From Streptomyces anulatus (GTDB taxonomy: Bacteria; Actinomycetota; Actinomycetes; Streptomycetales; Streptomycetaceae): DNA of 64,000 nt. The stretch covers positions 248,001 to 312,000 of the forward strand of contig NZ_BMVK01000003.1 of the NCBI RefSeq assembly GCF_014650675.1, read 5' to 3'. This document shows positions 38,223 through 47,347 of the stretch, piece by piece. How positions within the stretch are numbered: the stretch's first letter is position 1; the number at the start of each line of letters is the position of its first letter. The notes under the pieces are model-generated. The model searched no databases. It had not been told where the DNA came from and was given only the letters and a program-made list of their open reading frames with translations. The translations under genes and the position numbers were made by a program.

Positions 38223-39023
38223 CTAGGAGCTGAGGCGCGGCGGGGCCAGCCCCAGCCGGCGGTCCTTCAGCGCCGGGAACTGCTCCCGGGTCGCACGCAC
38301 CTTGTCCGCGTCCAGCTCGACGGTCAGGACCTCTTCGTCCGCGCCTGCCTGGGCCAGCACCTCGCCCCAGGGGTCGACGACGATGCTGTGCCCGGCCTGC
38401 TGGATGTCACCGTGGGTGCCCGACGTTCCGACGGCGAGCACGTAGGACTGGTTCTCCACGGCGCGGGCCTGCGCCAGGAGCGTCCAGTGGGCGCGGCGCC
38501 GCTCGGGCCAGCCCGCCACGACGACCAGCGCCTCGGCGCCCGCGTCGACGAGCCCCCGGAACTGTTCCGGGAAGCGCAGGTCGTAACAGGTGGCGAGGCC
38601 CAGGGTGGTGTCCGGCAGCGCGACGGTCACCAGCTCCTCGCCCGCGCCCATCATCACCGCCTCGCCCTTGTCGAAGCCGAAGCGGTGGATCTTGCGGTAG
38701 ACGGCCGTGCGCTCGCCCTGGGGCGAGAAGACCAGGCTGGTGTTGTAAAGGGTGCCGTCGTCCGCCCGTTCGACGAAGGAGCCGGCGTGCAGCCAGGTCC
38801 CGGCCTCGGCGGCGGCCTTCGCCATCACCTCGTGCGTGGGGCCCTCCAGCGGCTCGGCCTCCGCCTCGAAGGCGGTGTAGGCGAATGCCCCGACCGGCCA
38901 TAGTTCAGGGAGAACCACCAGGTCAGCGCCCTGCTGGGCGACCACCAACGAGGCCGCTCGTACCCTGCGGTCCTCGACGGATTCGTCCGGGTCCACTGCG
39001 ATCTGGATGAGGGAGGCGCGCAC
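38223..39023 (-). CDS. Carbon-nitrogen hydrolase (nitrilase superfamily)
   Basis: A 266-residue cytoplasmic amidase-type enzyme. The catalytic Glu-Lys-Cys triad is visible: Glu in VVLPELWP, Lys in YRKIHRFGFDKG and Cys in LATCYDLRFPEQF. Length and motifs place it with omega-amidase/Nit-like or carbon-nitrogen hydrolases that act on small amides or on deaminated glutathione; the substrate cannot be chosen. GTG 39023 is the only start before conserved sequence, and its ribosome site is weak. It is divergent from the gene at 39245 across 221 bp. Confidence 0.93.
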   Translation of the reverse strand: MRASLIQIAVDPDESVEDRRVRAASLVVAQQGADLVVLPELWPVGAFAYTAFEAEAEPLEGPTHEVMAKAAAEAGTWLHAGSFVERADDGTLYNTSLVFSPQGERTAVYRKIHRFGFDKGEAVMMGAGEELVTVALPDTTLGLATCYDLRFPEQFRGLVDAGAEALVVVAGWPERRRAHWTLLAQARAVENQSYVLAVGTSGTHGDIQQAGHSIVVDPWGEVLAQAGADEEVLTVELDADKVRATREQFPALKDRRLGLAPPRLSS

Positions 39024-39244
39024 ACTACCACCGTCCTGGCATTCGAGCCGTCAACACGGGCCTACGATCGTCACACCAAAGCACTGCCGGGGTGCCTGCT
39101 CGCAGCGTAACTTGGACCCACCGCCGGGTGGGTCCGGCGGTCGAACCTCCCACGCAGCTCGCCGACAGCGCCGTCAGTGCCAGCCCACCCGCCAGCACTC
39201 CCTGCTCTCCAGCCCATGCACCGCAGAACCGCACGAGGGGTCCC

Positions 39245-40069
39245 GTGACCGTCCATCCCAGCCTCCAGCCCTACACCGACGCCGCGACCCACTCCATCGA
39301 GGCGATAGCCGAGCTGGTGAAGCCCCTCGCCGAGGGCGAGTGGAACCGCCGTACGCCCTGCCCGGGATGGTCGGTGCGCGACATCGTGTCGCACGTCATC
39401 GGCATGGAGTGCGAGATGCTCGGCGACCCCCGGCCGATCCACACCCTGCCGCGCGACCTCTACCACGTACAGAGCGACTTCGCCCGCTACATGGAGATGC
39501 AGGTCGACGTCCGGCGGCACCACACCTCCCCGGAGATCACCGCCGAGCTGGAGTACGTCCTCATCCGCCGGGCCCGCCAGATCCGCAACGAGTCGCGCAG
39601 CCCCGAGACCAAGGTCCGCGCGCCGCTGGGCGCCGAGCAGACCCTCGAAACGGCGCTGAACCTGCGGGCCTTCGACGTCTGGGTGCACGAGCAGGACCTG
39701 CGCGCCACGCTCGGGCAGCCCGGCAACCTGGACTCCCCCGGCGCCCTGATCACCCGGGACATGCTGCTCGCCGGACTGCCGAAGGTGGTCGCCAAGAAGG
39801 CCGGCGCACCCGCGAATTCGGCGGTCGTCTTCGACGTGCACGGGCCGGTGGAGTTCCTGCGCACCGTACGGGTCGACGCGGAGGGCCGCGGTTCGGTGGA
39901 CGGCGCGCCCTCGCTGGGCCCCGCCGTGACGCTGTCGCTGGACTGGGAGACGTACGTCCGGCTCGCCTGCGGCCGGGTCCGTCACACGGCGGTCGCCGAC
40001 CGGATCAAGGTCGAGGGCGACCAGGAGCTCGCCACCGCGATCCTGGACAACTTCGCCGTGACCCCGTAG
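39245..40069 (+). CDS. Maleylpyruvate isomerase / mycothiol-dependent DinB-like family protein
   Basis: A 274-residue protein of the TIGR03083 type. The N-terminal four-helix DinB-like domain has WNRRTPCPGWSVRDIVSHV with the metal-ligand His, and later LRAFDVWVHEQDLR with the second His region. The C-terminal about 90 residues form the SCP2-like domain. Mycothiol-dependent maleylpyruvate isomerase is the studied member, but most Streptomyces paralogs are unassigned. GTG 39245 follows GAGGGG with short spacing; the DinB domain begins at once after it. Confidence 0.87.
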   Translation: MTVHPSLQPYTDAATHSIEAIAELVKPLAEGEWNRRTPCPGWSVRDIVSHVIGMECEMLGDPRPIHTLPRDLYHVQSDFARYMEMQVDVRRHHTSPEITAELEYVLIRRARQIRNESRSPETKVRAPLGAEQTLETALNLRAFDVWVHEQDLRATLGQPGNLDSPGALITRDMLLAGLPKVVAKKAGAPANSAVVFDVHGPVEFLRTVRVDAEGRGSVDGAPSLGPAVTLSLDWETYVRLACGRVRHTAVADRIKVEGDQELATAILDNFAVTP

Positions 40070-40144
40070 CACCGGCCCCGTGCCCCGGCGGCGCCCGTCC
40101 CGGACCATGGGCGACGGGCGCGCCGCCGAGCGCGAAGGAGACGG

Positions 40145-41455
40145 CTACGCCGGTACGTGCACGGCCTCGACGCGGCTCACCACGTGGTGCTCACGCTCCC
40201 TGAGCGCCGCCCGACGGCGCAGCCGCAGGATCTGGCTGACGCCGAGCGCCTCCAGGACGAAGACCGAGGCGAACGCGATGCGGTAGTTGTCGCCCGTGGC
40301 GTCCAACAAGACCCCGACGGCGAACAGGGTCGTCATCGAGGCGACGAACCCGCCCATGTTGACGATTCCCGAGGCGGTGCCCTGGCGCTCGGGCGGATTG
40401 GCCGGCCGGGCGAAGTCGAAGCCGACCATCGAGGCCGGTCCGCAGGTGCCGAGCACCACGCACAGGACGACCAGCAGCCACATCGGCGTGTGGTCGGCCG
40501 GGTAGAAGATCGCGGACGCCCAGAGCAGGGCCGTCGTCGCCACCGTGCCCAGCGCGATCGGGACCCGTGCCTCGTGGTGGCGGGCGATGATCTGCCCGTA
40601 GACGAGCCCCACCACCATGTTGGACAGCACCACCAGGGTGAGCAGGGTGCCCGCCGTGCCCCGGCTCAGCCCCTGCGCCTCGACCAGGAACGGCATCCCC
40701 CACAACAGCAGGAACACCATCGCCGGGAACTGGGTGGTGAAGTGCACCCACATCCCGAGCCGGGTCCCCGGCTCCCGCCAGGAGGCGGCGATCTGCCGAC
40801 GGACGTACGCGGCCCCGGCGTGCTCGGCGGGCGGCGGCTCGTGGCCCTCGGGGTGGTCCTTGAGGAACAACAGGAGCGGCACCAGCACGACGACACCGGC
40901 CAGCGAGCTGCCGACGAACGTCGCGGTCCAGCCGTAGCTGTGCAGCGCCCGCGCGATGAACAGCGTCGAGACGAGGTTGCCCGCCATCCCGAACAGCGCC
41001 GCGACCTGGCCGATCAGCGGTCCGCGCCGGGCCGGGAACCAGCGGCTGCCGAGCCGCAGCACGCTGATGAACGTCATCGCGTCACCGCAGCCGAGCAGCG
41101 CGCGGGCCGCCAGCGCCATGCCGTACGAGGGGGAGAGCGCGAAGCCGAGCTGCCCGACGGTGAACAGGACGGCCCCGATGGTGAGGACCTTCTTGGTGCC
41201 GAGCCGGTCGACCATCAGGCCGACGGGTATCTGCATGCCCGCGTAGACGAGGAGCTGGAGGATCGAGAACGTGGACAGCGCCGAGGCGTTGACGTCGAAC
41301 CGGTCGGCGGCGTCGAGTCCGGCGACGCCCAGGCTCGTACGGAAGATGATCGCGACGAAGTAGACGGCGACACCGATGCCCCAGATCCAGCCGGCACGCC
41401 GGCCTCCGGGCGGGTCACCGGGCAGCGACAGGGTGGGCGCGGCCGCCGAACTCAC
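40145..41455 (-). CDS. MFS transporter, 12 helices
   Basis: A 436-residue permease of the major facilitator superfamily. The typical loop 2-3 motif is seen as GLMVDRLGTKKVL, with 12 hydrophobic segments and a central loop near 200-220 (LKDHPEGHEPPPAEHAG). The pattern is like the hexuronate/phthalate/nitrate group. Its GTG start overlaps the stop codon of the GntR gene by four bases (GTGA), so the pair is one coupled operon. The regulator may therefore respond to the transported acid or sugar acid; the compound is unknown. Confidence 0.92.
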   Translation of the reverse strand: MSSAAAPTLSLPGDPPGGRRAGWIWGIGVAVYFVAIIFRTSLGVAGLDAADRFDVNASALSTFSILQLLVYAGMQIPVGLMVDRLGTKKVLTIGAVLFTVGQLGFALSPSYGMALAARALLGCGDAMTFISVLRLGSRWFPARRGPLIGQVAALFGMAGNLVSTLFIARALHSYGWTATFVGSSLAGVVVLVPLLLFLKDHPEGHEPPPAEHAGAAYVRRQIAASWREPGTRLGMWVHFTTQFPAMVFLLLWGMPFLVEAQGLSRGTAGTLLTLVVLSNMVVGLVYGQIIARHHEARVPIALGTVATTALLWASAIFYPADHTPMWLLVVLCVVLGTCGPASMVGFDFARPANPPERQGTASGIVNMGGFVASMTTLFAVGVLLDATGDNYRIAFASVFVLEALGVSQILRLRRRAALREREHHVVSRVEAVHVPA

Positions 41456-42135
41456 CGGTCCTCACCCCGCACCAGCACCCGCACCCGGCCGACATGGCGG
41501 CGCACGACCAGGGCCGCCAGGTCGGCGTCCCCGGCCCGGATCGCCTCCAGCAGCTCACCGTGCTCGGTGATGTTGGCCTCGATCCTGCCCGGGTGGGCCT
41601 CCATCACCGCGACGCCCATCCGCAGCTGACGGTCGCGCAGCTGGTCGTAGAGGCGCGAGAGGATCTCGTTGCCCGCGTTCTTCACGATCTCCGCGTGGAA
41701 ACAGCGGTCCTTGACGGCCACCTCCGCCAGGTCGCCGTCCTCCGCCAACTGCCGCTGCTCCTGAAGGAGCTGTTCCAGCCGGGCGATCAACTGCGCGGAC
41801 GCGGGCACCGCCTTGCGCGCGGCGAACTCCTCGACCAGCAGCCGGGTCTCCACCACGTCCTTGATCTCCTGCGCGGAGACGGCGAGCACGAGGGCGCCCT
41901 TCTTCGGGTAGAGCTTGATCAGCCCCTCGACCTCCAGCCGCAGCAGCGCCTCGCGCACCGGCGTCCGGGAGACGCCGACCGCGTCGGCGAGGTCCCCTTC
42001 GGTGAGCAGCGTCCCGCCCTCGTAGCGGCGGTCCAGGACGGCTTCCTTGATGTGCGTGTAGACGCGCTCGGCGGCGGGCGGGCGCTTCAGGGAGGAGGTC
42101 GGCGGCTGTACGGGGGCGGAGGGCGCGGCAGACAT
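41452..42135 (-). CDS. GntR/FadR-family regulator with FCD domain
   Basis: A 227-residue repressor-type protein. The N-terminal winged helix (LTEGDLADAVGVSRTPVREA, LRLEVEGLIKLYPKKGALV) is followed by an all-helical FCD ligand-binding domain with metal-site residues in FHAEIVKNAGN and ITEHGELLEAIRAGD...RRHV. FCD ligands are usually small carboxylates or sugar acids. It is coupled to the MFS gene, so it likely controls uptake and its own synthesis. ATG 42135 follows a -10 box directly; the ATG ten codons upstream is not needed. TTGTAT within the promoter may be part of its operator. Confidence 0.93.
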   Translation of the reverse strand: MSAAPSAPVQPPTSSLKRPPAAERVYTHIKEAVLDRRYEGGTLLTEGDLADAVGVSRTPVREALLRLEVEGLIKLYPKKGALVLAVSAQEIKDVVETRLLVEEFAARKAVPASAQLIARLEQLLQEQRQLAEDGDLAEVAVKDRCFHAEIVKNAGNEILSRLYDQLRDRQLRMGVAVMEAHPGRIEANITEHGELLEAIRAGDADLAALVVRRHVGRVRVLVRGEDR

Positions 42136-42141
42136 GCGCAC

Positions 42142-42147
42142 AGCATA
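42142..42147 (-). promoter_or_regulatory. -10 box of a probable leaderless promoter (GntR-MFS operon)
   Basis: On the minus strand TATGCT is followed by six bases and ATG 42135. No ribosome site is visible. Confidence 0.6.
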
Positions 42148-42388
42148 GATACAACATGGACGCATGAGGGAGAGGCGTCCGGATCCTGGACCGGCACAGC
42201 GGCCCGCACCGACGGAATCGACCGGAAGTCGAGCCTCCGCCCCCGGGCGCGCACCGCCCGCCCCGCCCCATGGTCAAGCCTGCGCAAATTCACCCGATCA
42301 GTAACACATCCATTGCCCCGCCCCAGGAGTCTCACCTGCGAGCGGCACCCTTATGTGGCCGCATATCAGGGGCATTTGGAGCGTTCAG

Positions 42389-43288
42389 TTGAAAATCGGC
42401 ATCAAGCGCATCAATCGCGTCACCGTCACGGCCACCGTGACCCTCACCGCCGGTGCGGTGCTCGCGGGCAGCGCCTTCGCCTCCACGGCGCACGCCGCCA
42501 CGCCGCCGACTCCGAAGATCGTCGCCAAGGGCGGCTTCGTGATGAACAACGGCACGGGTAAGACCCTCTTCACCAAGTCCGCGGACACCCGCCGTTCCAC
42601 GGGCTCCACCACCAAGATCATGACGGCCCTGGTGGTCCTGTCGCAGAAGAACGTGAACCTGAAGTCCAAGGTCACGGTCCAGAAGGCGTACAGCGACTAC
42701 ATCGTCAAGAAGAACGCCTCGTCCGCCCGGCTGATCGTCGGCGACAAGCCCACCGTGGGCCAGCTCCTCTACGGCCTGATGCTCCCCTCCGGCTGCGACG
42801 CCGCGTACGCCCTGGCCGACAAGTTCGGCTCCGGCAAGACCCGTGCGGCCCGCGTGAAGTCGTTCATCGGCAAGATGAACGCCACGGCGAAGAGCCTCAA
42901 GCTCAAGAACACCCGCTTCGACTCGTTCGACGGCATAGGGGGCGGCAACAACTACTCGACCCCCCGTGACCTGACGAAGATCGCCAGCAAGGCGATGAAG
43001 AACTCCACGTTCCGCTCGATCGTCAAGACCAAGTCGACGAAGCAGAAGGTGACCACGAAGAGCGGCGGCTACCGCTACATGTCGTGGAGCAACACCAACA
43101 AGATGCTCAGCAGCTACAGCGGCGACATCGGCGTCAAGACCGGCTCCGGCCCGACCGCCAAGTACTGCCTGGTCTTCGCCGCGACCCGCAAGGGCAAGAC
43201 GGTCATCGGCACGGTGCTCACGTCGTCCTCCGAGGCGAACCGCACGGCCGACGCGAAGAAGCTGATGGACTACGGCTTCAAGAAGTAG
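42389..43288 (+). CDS. dacA: D-alanyl-D-alanine carboxypeptidase / transpeptidase, K15-like penicillin-binding protein
   Basis: A 299-residue exported serine peptidase of the S11 family that trims or cross-links peptidoglycan stem peptides. A signal peptide is seen (VTVTATVTLTAGAVLAGSAF, cleavage near AHA-ATPP). Active-site motifs are STTK (in RRSTGSTTKIMTALV), SGC in MLPSGCDAAYALAD where most relatives have SGN, and KTG in GVKTGSG. SGC is known from the Streptomyces K15 DD-transpeptidase, so the site is intact. The TTG start at 42389 has GGAG seven bases upstream and gives a normal signal peptide; ATG 42353 would add a polar 12-residue extension. A strong terminator follows. Confidence 0.93.
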   Translation: MKIGIKRINRVTVTATVTLTAGAVLAGSAFASTAHAATPPTPKIVAKGGFVMNNGTGKTLFTKSADTRRSTGSTTKIMTALVVLSQKNVNLKSKVTVQKAYSDYIVKKNASSARLIVGDKPTVGQLLYGLMLPSGCDAAYALADKFGSGKTRAARVKSFIGKMNATAKSLKLKNTRFDSFDGIGGGNNYSTPRDLTKIASKAMKNSTFRSIVKTKSTKQKVTTKSGGYRYMSWSNTNKMLSSYSGDIGVKTGSGPTAKYCLVFAATRKGKTVIGTVLTSSSEANRTADAKKLMDYGFKK

Positions 43289-43306
43289 CGCGGAGAACGG
43301 CATACG

Positions 43307-43347
43307 AAGGGGCCCTGCCCGCACCCACGGTGCGAGCAGGGCCCCTT
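43307..43347. terminator. Terminator between dacA and the bkd operon
   Basis: A 19-bp stem (43307-43325 with 43329-43347) has one mismatch, a CAC loop and three T residues after it. It serves dacA and, in reverse, the convergent bkd operon. Confidence 0.88.
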
Positions 43348-43372
43348 TGCGTACAGGCTGCCGACAAACGCG

Positions 43373-44845
43373 CTACGCCCAGGTGATCAGGCGCTTCGGC
43401 TGCTCCAGGATCGCCGCCACATCGGCCAGCACCTTGGAGCCCAGCTCGCCGTCGACCAGACGGTGGTCGAACGACAGGGCCAGCGTGGTGACCTGACGCG
43501 GCTTCACCTTGCCCTTGTGGACCCACGGCTGGAGCTTGATCGCGCCGACCGCCAGGATCGCGGACTCGCCCGGGTTGAGGATCGGCGTACCGGTGTCGAC
43601 ACCGAAGACGCCGACGTTGGTGATGGTCACCGTGCCGCCCGCCATCGCCGCCGGGGACGTCTTGCCGTCCCGGGCCGTGGTGACCAGCTCGCCCAGGGCC
43701 GCCGCGAGCTGCGGCAGCGTCTTGTCGTGCGCGTCCTTGATGTTCGGCACGATCAGACCGCGCGGGGTGGCCGCCGCGATGCCCAGGTTCACGTAGTGCT
43801 TCTGCACGATCTCCTGGTTGGCCTCGTCCCAGGCGGCGTTGACCTCGGGGTTCCGCTTGATCGCCACGAGGAGGGCCTTGGCGATGATCAGGAGCGGGTT
43901 GACCCGCACCCCCGCCATGTCCTTGTCCTCCTTGAGCTCGGCCACGAGCTTCATCGTGCGCGTCACGTCGACCGTGACGAACTCGGTGACGTGCGGCGCG
44001 GTGAACGCGCTGCCCACCATCGCCTGCGCGATGGCCTTGCGGACGCCCTTGACCGGGATACGGGTCTCCCGGGCGGAGGCGGGGACAGCGGCTGCCGGAG
44101 CCTCTGCGGTCACCGGCGCGGGCGCCGGCGGAACCGGGGCCGCCCCGGGAGCCACGGCCGGAGCCGCCGCCGCGTGGACGTCCTCGCGGGTGATGATGCC
44201 GTCCTTGCCGGTCGGCACCACCGTCGCGAGGTCGATGCCCAGATCCTTGGCGAGCTTGCGGACCGGGGGCTTGGCGAGCGGACGGCCGCCGTCCTGGGCA
44301 CCGGCCTGTGCCGGCACCGAGGGAGCGGGAGCGGCAGCAGCGGGCGCCGCGTGCCCGTTCAGCTCGGCCTGCACCGCGGCCGCGACGGCGGCGGCCTCCG
44401 GAGCGGCCGACGCCCCCTTGCGCGGGCGGCGCTTCGTGGAGGACTCGGCGACGCCGTAGCCCACCAGGACCGGCGTACGGCCCTTCGGCGCGTCACCGTC
44501 GCCCGAACCGGCGGCCTCCACCGGCTCCTGGACCGGAGCGGCGGCGGCCGGGGCCGGAGCAGGCGCGTCACCGCTGCCCGGGGCCACGTCGATCGCGATG
44601 ATCACCTGGCCGACGTCGACGGTCGTGCCCTCGGGGAAGCGCAGCTCGTGCACCACCCCGTCGAACGGGATCGGCAGCTCGACGGCCGCCTTCGCGGTCT
44701 CGACCTCGCACACGACCTGTCCGTCGGTGACGGTGTCGCCGGGCTGGACGAACCACTTGAGGATCTCGGCCTCGGTCAGTCCTTCGCCCACATCGGGCAT
44801 CTTGAACTCACGGAAGCGAGCAGACGTTTCGGTCATCGTCGTCAC
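43373..44845 (-). CDS. bkdC: Branched-chain alpha-keto acid dehydrogenase E2 (dihydrolipoamide acyltransferase)
   Basis: A 490-residue core subunit. The lipoyl domain carries the lipoylated Lys52 in VCEVETAKAAVELP. After a Pro/Ala linker comes the E1/E3-binding domain (KLAKDLGIDLATVVPTGKDG), another Ala/Pro linker, and the catalytic domain with LALSFDHRLVDGELGSKVL containing the HRxxDG active site. It transfers acyl groups from E1 to CoA. Its E1 neighbours favour the branched-chain complex over pyruvate dehydrogenase, though the E2 alone could not decide. GTG 44845 fits the GGAGAGGG better than ATG 44836. No E3 gene is present. Confidence 0.92.
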   Translation of the reverse strand: MTTMTETSARFREFKMPDVGEGLTEAEILKWFVQPGDTVTDGQVVCEVETAKAAVELPIPFDGVVHELRFPEGTTVDVGQVIIAIDVAPGSGDAPAPAPAAAAPVQEPVEAAGSGDGDAPKGRTPVLVGYGVAESSTKRRPRKGASAAPEAAAVAAAVQAELNGHAAPAAAAPAPSVPAQAGAQDGGRPLAKPPVRKLAKDLGIDLATVVPTGKDGIITREDVHAAAAPAVAPGAAPVPPAPAPVTAEAPAAAVPASARETRIPVKGVRKAIAQAMVGSAFTAPHVTEFVTVDVTRTMKLVAELKEDKDMAGVRVNPLLIIAKALLVAIKRNPEVNAAWDEANQEIVQKHYVNLGIAAATPRGLIVPNIKDAHDKTLPQLAAALGELVTTARDGKTSPAAMAGGTVTITNVGVFGVDTGTPILNPGESAILAVGAIKLQPWVHKGKVKPRQVTTLALSFDHRLVDGELGSKVLADVAAILEQPKRLITWA

Positions 44846-44856
44846 GAACCCTCTCC

Positions 44857-45837
44857 TCAGAACGCCAGCGAGCGGTCGACGGCGTCGAGCACCCGGTCCA
44901 GGCCGGGCAGATACTCGTCCTCCAGCCGGGCCGGCGGGTAGGGGACGTGGTAGCCGCCGACCCGCAGCACGGGGGCTTCGAGGTGGTAGAAGCAGCGCTC
45001 GGTGATCCGGGCGGCGATCTCCGCGCCGGAGCCGTAGAAGACGGGCGCCTCGTGGACGACCACGACCCGGCCGGTCTTCTCCGCCGACGCCTGGACGGCG
45101 TCGAAATCGATCGGGGACATCGAGCGCAGGTCCAGGACCTCGATCGACTTGCCCTCCTCCTGGGCGGCCGCGGCCGCTTCCAGGCAGACCTTCACCATCG
45201 GCCCGTACGCGACGAGCGTGAGGTCACTGCCCTCGCGGACGGTCACGGCCTTGTGCAGCGGGCCGGGGATGGACTCGGTGTCGACCTCGCCCTTGTCCCA
45301 GTAACGCCGCTTGGGCTCGAAGAAGATGATCGGGTCGTCGCTCTGGACGGCCTGCTGCATCATCCAGTAGGCGTCGCTCGCGTTGGACGGCGAGACCACC
45401 TTGAGGCCCGCGACGTGCGCGAAGAGCGCCTCGGGGGACTCGCTGTGGTGCTCGACCGCGCCGATGCCGCCGCCGTACGGGATACGGACGACGACCGGCA
45501 GCTTGATCTTGCCGAGCGCGCGGGCGTGCATCTTGGCGAGCTGCGTGACGATCTGGTCGTACGCGGGGAAGACGAAACCGTCGAACTGGATCTCGACGAT
45601 CGGGCGGTAGCCGCGCAGGGCCAGGCCGATCGCCGTGCCGACGATGCCGGACTCGGCGAGCGGGGTGTCGATCACCCGGTCCTCGCCGAAGTCCTTCTGG
45701 AGTCCGTCGGTGATACGGAAGACGCCGCCGAGCTTGCCGACGTCCTCACCCATGATGAGGACCTTGGGGTCGTTGTCGAGGGCGAGGCGGAGCGACTCGT
45801 TGAGCGCTTTCGCGATGGACATCTTTTCCACGGCCAT
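44857..45837 (-). CDS. bkdB: Branched-chain alpha-keto acid dehydrogenase E1 beta subunit
   Basis: A 326-residue transketolase-like subunit: GEDVGKLGGVFRITDGLQ, DTPLAESGIVGTAIGLAL, EIQFDGFVFPAYDQIV, RIPYGGGIGAVEHHSESPEA and the C-terminal VVVHEAPVFYGSGAEI. The thiamine-diphosphate site is formed with E1 alpha. ATG 45837 is two bases after the E1 alpha stop codon and the E2 gene starts 11 bases after its own stop, so all three genes form one tight operon. The complex supplies isobutyryl-, isovaleryl- and 2-methylbutyryl-CoA for branched fatty acids and polyketide starters. Confidence 0.94.
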   Translation of the reverse strand: MAVEKMSIAKALNESLRLALDNDPKVLIMGEDVGKLGGVFRITDGLQKDFGEDRVIDTPLAESGIVGTAIGLALRGYRPIVEIQFDGFVFPAYDQIVTQLAKMHARALGKIKLPVVVRIPYGGGIGAVEHHSESPEALFAHVAGLKVVSPSNASDAYWMMQQAVQSDDPIIFFEPKRRYWDKGEVDTESIPGPLHKAVTVREGSDLTLVAYGPMVKVCLEAAAAAQEEGKSIEVLDLRSMSPIDFDAVQASAEKTGRVVVVHEAPVFYGSGAEIAARITERCFYHLEAPVLRVGGYHVPYPPARLEDEYLPGLDRVLDAVDRSLAF

Positions 45838-45839
45838 GG

Positions 45840-47000
45840 CTACTTGCCCTCCTCGGCAGAGTCGGCGAACGATGCCTGGTAGGCGGCGAACTGGGCCCGC
45901 TCCTCGTCCACGAGGGAGCTGCCGTCGGCGTAGCCGTGCTCGAACAGAGCCATCGGGTCCGGGTCGGGCATCGCGCGCACCGCTTCCCGCACCCGCTTGC
46001 CGAGGGTCTCGCTCTCCTCGTCCAGGGCGGTGAAGAAGGCCTCGTCCGCGAGCTTCTCCTTCTCCAGGTACGAGCGCAGCCGCAGGATCGGGTCCTTGGC
46101 CTCCCACGCGGCCCGCTCCTCGTCGGCCCGGTACTTCGTCGGGTCGTCGGAGGTGGTGTGGGCGCCCATCCGGTAGGTGAACGCCTCGACGAGGGTCGGG
46201 CCCTCGCCCCGGCGCGCGCGCTCCAGCGCGGAGCGGGTGACGGCCAGGCAGGCGAGGACGTCGTTGCCGTCGACCCGGACGCCGGGGAAGCCGTAGCCCT
46301 GGGCGCGCTGGTAGAGCGGCACGCGGGTCTGGCGCTCGGTGGGCTCGGAGATGGCCCACTGGTTGTTCTGGCAGAAGAAGACGACCGGAGCGTTGTAGAC
46401 CGCGGAGAAGGTGAACGACTCGGCGACGTCGCCCTGGCTGGAGGCCCCGTCACCGAAGTACGCGATCACGGCGGAGTCCGCGCCGTCCTTGGCGACGCCC
46501 ATGGCGTAGCCGGTGGCGTGCAGCGTCTGCGAGCCGATGACGATCGTGTACAGGTGGAAGTTGTTGCTGTTCGGGTCCCAGCCGCCGTGGTTCACCCCGC
46601 GGAACATCCCGAGCAGGTTGGTCGGGTCGACACCGCGACACCAGGCGACCCCGTGCTCCCGGTAGGTCGGGAAGACGTAGTCGTCGTCGCGCAGGGCCCG
46701 GCCACTGCCGATCTGGGCGGCCTCCTGGCCGAGCAGCGAGGCCCACAGGCCCAGCTCGCCCTGACGCTGGAGGGCGGTCGCCTCGGCGTCGAAGCGGCGG
46801 GTGAGAACCATGTCCCGGTACAGGCCGCGCAGCTCGTCGGCGCTCAGGTCGATGCTGTAGTCCGGGTGCTCGACGCGCTCGCCCTCGGGCGTCAGCAGCT
46901 GTACGAGCTGGGGCTCGGAACTCTGCGGCTTCTTCGCGGCGCTGGTCCGCTTACTGGTGCGTCGCGGTTTACGCGCGGCAGCAGTGCTCTCCACGGTCAC
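45840..47000 (-). CDS. bkdA: Branched-chain alpha-keto acid dehydrogenase E1 alpha subunit
   Basis: A 386-residue first gene of the bkd operon. After a basic, Ala/Lys-rich N-terminus (ARKPRRTSKRTSAAKKP), the thiamine-diphosphate motif is complete (AYFGDGASSQGDVAESFTFS to FCQNNQWAI). The serine loop region TYRMGAHTTSDDPTKYR identifies the branched-chain rather than the pyruvate enzyme. It decarboxylates the keto acids of Val, Leu and Ile. GTG 47000 has GGAGG eight bases upstream. The 347-bp gap before it is AT-rich with a palindrome, a likely regulator target. Confidence 0.94.
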   Translation of the reverse strand: MTVESTAAARKPRRTSKRTSAAKKPQSSEPQLVQLLTPEGERVEHPDYSIDLSADELRGLYRDMVLTRRFDAEATALQRQGELGLWASLLGQEAAQIGSGRALRDDDYVFPTYREHGVAWCRGVDPTNLLGMFRGVNHGGWDPNSNNFHLYTIVIGSQTLHATGYAMGVAKDGADSAVIAYFGDGASSQGDVAESFTFSAVYNAPVVFFCQNNQWAISEPTERQTRVPLYQRAQGYGFPGVRVDGNDVLACLAVTRSALERARRGEGPTLVEAFTYRMGAHTTSDDPTKYRADEERAAWEAKDPILRLRSYLEKEKLADEAFFTALDEESETLGKRVREAVRAMPDPDPMALFEHGYADGSSLVDEERAQFAAYQASFADSAEEGK

Positions 47001-47347
47001 GTGCGTGCTCCTCCGTCGGTCCGGCCCCCGGGGTCTGCCGGGAACCAGTGCGGCTCGCCTGGATCCGGAGCCGCGCACGGGGTGGGTGCCGGTCGGCCGG
47101 AGTCAGGCGTGACAGGTGCCCCGGCGAGCGCCCTGTCATAGGCACGTTACCCAGTGCGTCGCAGAACTGCGAAACCCTATCTGACCTGCGATTTTGCTTG
47201 GATTTCCAAGTAAATCGAAAAAATCGCGAAGCTCTGCTGGTCAGGGCACTGGAAACAGCCTTGCAGGCCGCCGGAACAACGGCACGTTATCCCGCGGATC
47301 AGCCCCAGGGAAGAGCGGAGCAGAGGCGAGTGTGTGAGACTGCGATC
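47001..47347. other. AT-rich 347-bp divergent promoter region, bkd operon / response regulator
   Basis: No gene is visible. The stretch 47185-47235 is strikingly AT-rich for this genome (runs of A and T such as AAATCGAAAAAATCG). It contains the palindrome listed separately. It must hold promoters for both divergent units. Confidence 0.7.
47193..47214. promoter_or_regulatory. Palindromic operator candidate between bkdA and the response regulator gene
   Basis: CTTGGA-TT-TCCAAG (47197-47210) is a perfect inverted repeat, with outer TTT/AAA arms at 47193 and 47212. It may bind an Lrp-type Bkd regulator or the neighbouring NarL-type regulator; which one is unknown. Confidence 0.5.

Noticed and set aside
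42779..42820. Degenerate active site in the DD-peptidase (SGC instead of SGN)
   Set aside because: SGC is the functional motif of the Streptomyces K15 enzyme, so the gene is not considered broken.
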